DNA from: Pontiella agarivorans | GTDB taxonomy: Bacteria; Verrucomicrobiota; Kiritimatiellia; Kiritimatiellales; Pontiellaceae | Assembly: GCF_034531395.1 (NCBI RefSeq) | Contig: NZ_JARVCO010000010.1 | Location: 372,001-436,000, forward strand | DNA length: 64,000 nt | Reading direction: 5' to 3' | Position numbers and translations under genes: made by a program | Shown here: in pieces, positions 60,391-64,000 of the stretch | Layout of the letters: each line of letters starts with the position of its first letter | How positions within the stretch are numbered: position 1 is the first letter of the stretch | Notes under the pieces: model-generated | Told to the model about the DNA's origin: nothing | What the model saw: the letters and a program-made list of their open reading frames with translations, nothing else | The model's database searches: none

Positions 60391-61194
60391 TTACAGTTGT
60401 TTGGTACCGCGCAGTTCGCCGTCGAGGCCGATGGTGACTTCTTCCACCACCAGGTCGGCACGTCCGCTCTGGGCATGGGCCTGCTGGGTCATCATGCTCA
60501 GCCCGCCGCAACAGGGTACTTCCATACGCACCACGATAACTTTAGGAATATCGTTCTGCGCCATAATCTGCGACAGTTTTTCAACATAACCTTCCGTTTT
60601 GTCAAGCTTCGGACAGGCGACGACCAGTGAGCGGCCGCGGACATAGCGCCAGTGCACATCCGGAGATGCAACCGGCGAGCAGGTGCTCAGTACCACCAGT
60701 TCTTTGCCATCAAAAAACGGTGCTGTCGGCGGAACGAGGTGCAGCTGAATCGGCCACTGCTCCAGGTCGGATTTGATCACCTGGCCGCTGATTTCACCGG
60801 TTGCGGCTTTCGCCTTCGCTTTGGCTTCGTCCGCTTTTTTCATACGGACCTGCATTCCGGGACATCCACTCATTTTCGGGTTCTCCTGTTCAGACTGTTC
60901 TTTGGCTTCGTGTTCCGCGTTGGCTTCGTCAAATTTCTTCAGGGCTTCGTCGCCCATTTGGGCTACATGTTCGCGGGTGGCTTCAATGTCATAGGCTGCG
61001 GCCTCGCGCTCCACAATCTGCAGTGCCCCGGTAGGGCAGGTGCCGATGCAATCGCCGAAGCCGTCGCAGAAATCTTCTTTCACCATTTTGGCTTTACCGT
61101 CCACCAGCTGCAGCGCACCTTCCGCGCATCCGACAATGCATTCGCCGCATCCGTTGCAGAGGTCTTCATCGATTTCGATAATTTTACGTTTCAT
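60391..61194 (-). CDS. Ferredoxin-domain iron-sulfur protein
   Basis: A 267-residue protein. Residues about 8-60 hold two clusters: CNGCGECIVGCAEGA with four Cys, and CDGFGDCIGTCPTGA where the second Cys is Phe. A charged helical linker with SGCPGMQ follows, then a C-terminal domain with LSTCSPVASPDVHW, VACPKLDK, and VPCCGG, which adds Cys ligands. This fits a family of anaerobic ferredoxins tied to hybrid cluster proteins. It is upstream of the cupin gene; an FNR-like site lies before it. Confidence 0.88.
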   Translation of the reverse strand: MKRKIIEIDEDLCNGCGECIVGCAEGALQLVDGKAKMVKEDFCDGFGDCIGTCPTGALQIVEREAAAYDIEATREHVAQMGDEALKKFDEANAEHEAKEQSEQENPKMSGCPGMQVRMKKADEAKAKAKAATGEISGQVIKSDLEQWPIQLHLVPPTAPFFDGKELVVLSTCSPVASPDVHWRYVRGRSLVVACPKLDKTEGYVEKLSQIMAQNDIPKVIVVRMEVPCCGGLSMMTQQAHAQSGRADLVVEEVTIGLDGELRGTKQL

Positions 61195-61251
61195 GGCTCA
61201 TTCCTCGTTTAAAATTGTGTGCACAGCCTGCCGAAAAATCTCTCCACTGCC

Positions 61252-61267
61252 CTTGATGGACGTCAAG
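61252..61267. promoter_or_regulatory. FNR/HcpR-like operator
   Basis: CTTGATGGACGTCAAG is a palindrome close to the FNR box TTGATNNNNATCAA, 58 bases upstream of the ferredoxin start. A likely site for the Crp/Fnr regulator at 59253. Confidence 0.5.
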
Positions 61268-61369
61268 AAAAGGGAATTTCCGTTTTTACGGATCTATACA
61301 GATTTTTTTGAAAAACTTTGTCCGCCGGTTTTCATATTCACACGTTGGGTAAAAAGAGCTGCTTGACCG

Positions 61370-62060
61370 GAGGCCTGAAGTTTTTGAGCGCAATGCGCTG
61401 GAGCGTAAATTCGGCCAGTTGACGATGGCGGTGGATTGGCTCGAAAAAGTGCGATCAGCTGGGGGTTCCCGGCAGAGGGCGGAATTTATGAGTGCTCCAT
61501 GCAGGCTGAGCCTTCGGCGTCAGTGTCGGTTGCCGGGTATTTATCCTCATCGGTTCAGAGGAATTGAAATCAACCGTCCAATCAGGTCGGGTGCGCAGAC
61601 CTCACCTATATTTCAATAGCCAAAGGGTTCAGGTATCTGTTTGCGGTTATGGGTTGGCATTCCATAAAAATTCTTTCGAGGGAGCTGTCGAACACCCTGG
61701 ATACGGACTTCTGTCTGCGGGCTTTGGATCTGGCGGTACTCCAGTGTGGGTGTGCCGGAAATCTTCAACACGGATCAGAGCAGTCAGTTTATCTCCGCAG
61801 AATGGACCGACCGCCTGAAGTCTCTGGACATGACGATCAGCGAGGATGGAACAAGGCGCTGGGTTGACCATTCAATGATTGAACGATTCTGAAGGAGCAT
61901 TAAATATGAAGACCTCTATTTGAACTCATATGAAAACGGCTGGGATCTTGAGCAGGGAATTGATAGGTACATCAAACGTTACAACAACGCCGGTCACATC
62001 AGGCACTGGAAGAGGCCATGCCGGATGAAGTGTATAAAGAAATCGTCAAACCGGCGGCGT
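61370..62060 (+). pseudogene. Degenerate IS3-family element
   Basis: Pieces of both IS3 transposase frames remain: the end of OrfA (FERNALERKFGQLTMAVDWL), then OrfB pieces (HRFRGIEINRPN, DLTYISIAKGFRYLFAVMGW, ELSNTLDTDFCLRALDLA) and the C-terminal DLYLNSYENGWDLEQGIDRY. Several frameshifts and deletions break it, including the loss of most of the middle. No intact ends or target-site duplication were seen. Confidence 0.8.
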
Positions 62061-62217
62061 AATCTTTCCTCTCTTCTCCGGAGAAGGGAGGAAACAATGA
62101 GAACACCCGGCGTTATGCACTATAACTAAAACTGACCTCCGAGTGGTTTAAAGACTGAGTGCACTTCTCTAGTGTGTCGGTGTCGGGCGCAGATGATGTG
62201 ATGAAAGGGGGAAGAGG
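62061..62217. other. Spacer after the IS3 remnant
   Basis: No gene. It contains TTCCTCTCTTCTCCGGAGAA-type sequence that can form a small hairpin (about 62065-62091). Confidence 0.35.
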
Positions 62218-63006
62218 ATGCGTATTTTTTTTCTAAGGGTTGTACTTTTCGGGGGGATGATTTTTGCGGCTCAGGCGGATCATGTGTTCACGCTGGGGGA
62301 TCGCTCGTTCGAGGGGGCGGTGCAGCGGCTGTCCAGTTCGCAGGGCGTGGTTGAAATTGAGTTTGCCGACGGGGATAGGCAGGTTTTTGAAATTCAGTCG
62401 TTTAGTGCGGAGGATCAGGAGTATTTGCAGCAGCTGGACGATATTCAGACACTGATGCTGCAGCAGGCACAGGCTGAAAAGGCGGGTGCACCGGTTGCCG
62501 CGATTGAGTCGCAGCTGAATGCAAAAATTCTGGAACTGTCCCGTAAGGAAGATCAGCAGGCGGACTCTGGAACAGGTATTGTTCCGAGTTTGGTGCTGTC
62601 CGTATTCATTCTGTTTAGTTTCGCGATGATTTATTTTGGACATCGTTTGAAGGGAATCCGCCGCAGAATGGAAAATGAATGGCCGCATGTGCCGGCGCAG
62701 ATAACGGGGATTCACCGTTCAACGTCTACGCGGGGAGGGGAGTTTCGTCGGGAAGACACGCTTTCTGTTAAATTTGAGTATGGCGGCAGGTCCTATAAAA
62801 TTATGAGTCAGTACGTGAATCTGGCCGATAAATATATTGCCGAAGATGGAACGACCGAGGTGCTGCTCTGTACGGAGGACCCGGAAAAATCGGTGCATTA
62901 TGTGGCAAAACTACAGTATATGGCGCCGCGCGTTATTACGGGGGTGGGAGTCTTGTTCCTGTTTTGTCTGGTATTGGCCGGGCTGCTGGTTTTCTTTATG
63001 AAATAA
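62218..63006 (+). CDS. Membrane protein with DUF3592 domain
   Basis: A 262-residue protein with a signal peptide or first helix, a periplasmic part with coiled-coil character (residues about 60-115), a helix (about 121-145), then a DUF3592-type cytoplasmic or surface domain (WPHVPAQITGIHRSTSTRGG, VKFEYGGRSYKI, LCTEDPEKSVHYV) and a last helix. The function of DUF3592 is unknown. GGGGGAAGAGG lies before the start. It appears paired with the next gene. Confidence 0.8.
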   Translation: MRIFFLRVVLFGGMIFAAQADHVFTLGDRSFEGAVQRLSSSQGVVEIEFADGDRQVFEIQSFSAEDQEYLQQLDDIQTLMLQQAQAEKAGAPVAAIESQLNAKILELSRKEDQQADSGTGIVPSLVLSVFILFSFAMIYFGHRLKGIRRRMENEWPHVPAQITGIHRSTSTRGGEFRREDTLSVKFEYGGRSYKIMSQYVNLADKYIAEDGTTEVLLCTEDPEKSVHYVAKLQYMAPRVITGVGVLFLFCLVLAGLLVFFMK

Positions 63007-63072
63007 GAGCGTGGCACGTATGGAAATGTTGGTGCCGTGCAAAACGGCGCGGATTTTGCTGTTATCCTGCCA

Positions 63073-63825
63073 ATGAAAGAGAAACGGTCCATCTGGATGA
63101 GGATACTCCCTGACCTGCTGGGATTTGCGGGCGGTCTGGCTGCGGCTTATTTTCTGCAATGGGAAACCGGGGATCTGGTGTGGAGCCTGTGGTTCTGCAG
63201 TCTGATGGTCGGCTATTTGACGATTCTTGTGACGATCGGCAGCGGCATGTATATGGGGAGCCAGGTGATTCGGCATGAATCGTTCCCTCGGAAATATCGT
63301 GCTGCGGCGGTGGGCGGTGGCGCGGTGCTGGCCTTGTTTTTTATCGGATTCTTCTCTTTTCATTTTTGCGGTTTTCATGCCGGCCACTCCGCATTTCTCA
63401 GCTCATTTTTTCCCATCCCCGGCATTTCGAACCAGGGCTTTGCCGACTGTTTTATGAATCCGTTCAAACTGCTGGGCCGCGCATTTATGACTCTGCTGCC
63501 TCTGTATGGAATTTTCCTGATCCCCGCGATAATCGCTGAGCGGGAAAACCTGCTGAAACCCGTTCGGAGCGCCTACGAAACCGTGCAACGCATGCAGGTT
63601 TCCGGTGAAAACATGCTGCAGAAAAAAGGTGAAAAAACAGATGCGAAGCAGAAAGCCGGGGCGGATTTTATGTTCGGCCCTTACAGAAATGTGATTCGCA
63701 TGCACCTGCTCATCTTTTTCTTTGCCGGAGCGCATTTTATGAAGCTGGACCATTTTGCGGTCTATGCCGTGGTCTACGCGGTCTATTTTTTCCCCTGGCG
63801 GGAATTCAGGCGGAAGAGGGGCTAA
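63073..63825 (+). CDS. Multi-pass membrane protein, function unknown
   Basis: A 250-residue protein with about six hydrophobic segments and a hydrophilic loop around residues 175-205. It has no recognised family; DUF6498-like proteins have a similar layout but this is only a resemblance. ATG 63073 is chosen over GTG 63037. It follows the DUF3592 gene on the same strand and overlaps the end of the nth gene by 4 bases (convergent). Confidence 0.65.
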   Translation: MKEKRSIWMRILPDLLGFAGGLAAAYFLQWETGDLVWSLWFCSLMVGYLTILVTIGSGMYMGSQVIRHESFPRKYRAAAVGGGAVLALFFIGFFSFHFCGFHAGHSAFLSSFFPIPGISNQGFADCFMNPFKLLGRAFMTLLPLYGIFLIPAIIAERENLLKPVRSAYETVQRMQVSGENMLQKKGEKTDAKQKAGADFMFGPYRNVIRMHLLIFFFAGAHFMKLDHFAVYAVVYAVYFFPWREFRRKRG

Positions 63826-64000
63826 GCTTTATTGGCGATGAACGGTTTTTTGCGGTTGGGGTAGGTGGTGCGGCAGATTTCGCAGACGGTGCCGTCGCAG
63901 CCGCGGGCGGTGCAGTATTCGCGCCCGTAGGTGATGATCTGCAGGTGCAGTTTTTCCCAGTCTTCCGGCGGCCAGAGCTTTTTACAGTCCTCTTCGGTCT
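63822..64000 (-). CDS. nth: Endonuclease III, C-terminal part
   Basis: About 58 codons up to the stop; the gene continues beyond the window. The sequence WEKLHLQIITYGREYCTARG, then CDGTVCEICR, matches the end of endonuclease III with its 4Fe-4S Cys loop, although Cys spacing differs a little from the E. coli pattern. It is a base-excision repair glycosylase for oxidised pyrimidines. A short basic tail follows the cluster. Confidence 0.85.
   Translation of the reverse strand, partial: TEEDCKKLWPPEDWEKLHLQIITYGREYCTARGCDGTVCEICRTTYPNRKKPFIANKA

Overview
The window looks like a chromosome segment of a Gram-negative, probably anaerobic or facultative bacterium of the Planctomycetes-Verrucomicrobia-Chlamydiae group, perhaps a Kiritimatiellota relative. 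This placement is an inference from overall gene style, not from a marker gene. Outer-membrane proteins are abundant: a TonB-receptor remnant, a porin, a giant autotransporter, TolC, FadL and a PagL-like barrel. There are also two RND pumps, the C5 haem genes hemL and hemB, and a ferredoxin, cupin and Crp/Fnr cluster. A 15-base palindrome, TTCCAAnnnTTGGAA, recurs many times and no listed gene explains it.

Layout. 1-274: end of coaD. 277-5560 (minus strand): a zinc-type uptake operon, running from a His-rich exported protein through a His-rich porin, znuA, znuC, znuB and a MerC-like protein to a broken His-rich/TonB-receptor junction. A near-perfect 20-base palindrome sits at its 5' end. 5676-6723: tRNA-Ser, a small HTH protein, an unexplained tRNA-like RNA and tRNA-Gly. 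6882-16574: a small ORF, a 2509-residue autotransporter with a 780-bp higher-order repeat, and an ABC-F ATPase. 16879-24637: TetR, membrane fusion protein, RND pump, TolC, two small membrane proteins and a PagL-like lipid A deacylase. 24760-29669: a second TetR, membrane fusion protein and RND pump, with no outer-membrane partner of its own.

29670-36172 is accessory DNA. It holds YchJ, then a lipoprotein, a Phd/ParE pair, a HigBA pair, an HNH protein and a small hypothetical, the last six all on the minus strand. attC-like elements lie between several of them, together with an IS110 remnant, a 158-bp duplication and several dispersed repeats. This looks like a decayed integron-type cassette array. 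The window contains no integrase.

36173-38662 (minus) is a thiol and peroxide defence operon: peroxiredoxin, DUF302, thioredoxin, OsmC and an ArsR-type regulator. Divergent from it are hrpB, another osmC, and a fadD-fadL pair. 45026-57621 is mostly housekeeping: a BamE-like lipoprotein, ftsH, tilS, secA, nfi, hemL and hemB. It includes one unusual fusion of a WecG/TagA glycosyltransferase with two STAS domains. 57692-61267 holds a ZIP transporter and a tyrosine phosphatase, then a Crp/Fnr regulator, a cupin and a ferredoxin with an FNR-like palindrome upstream. An IS3 remnant, two membrane proteins and the end of an endonuclease III gene close the window.
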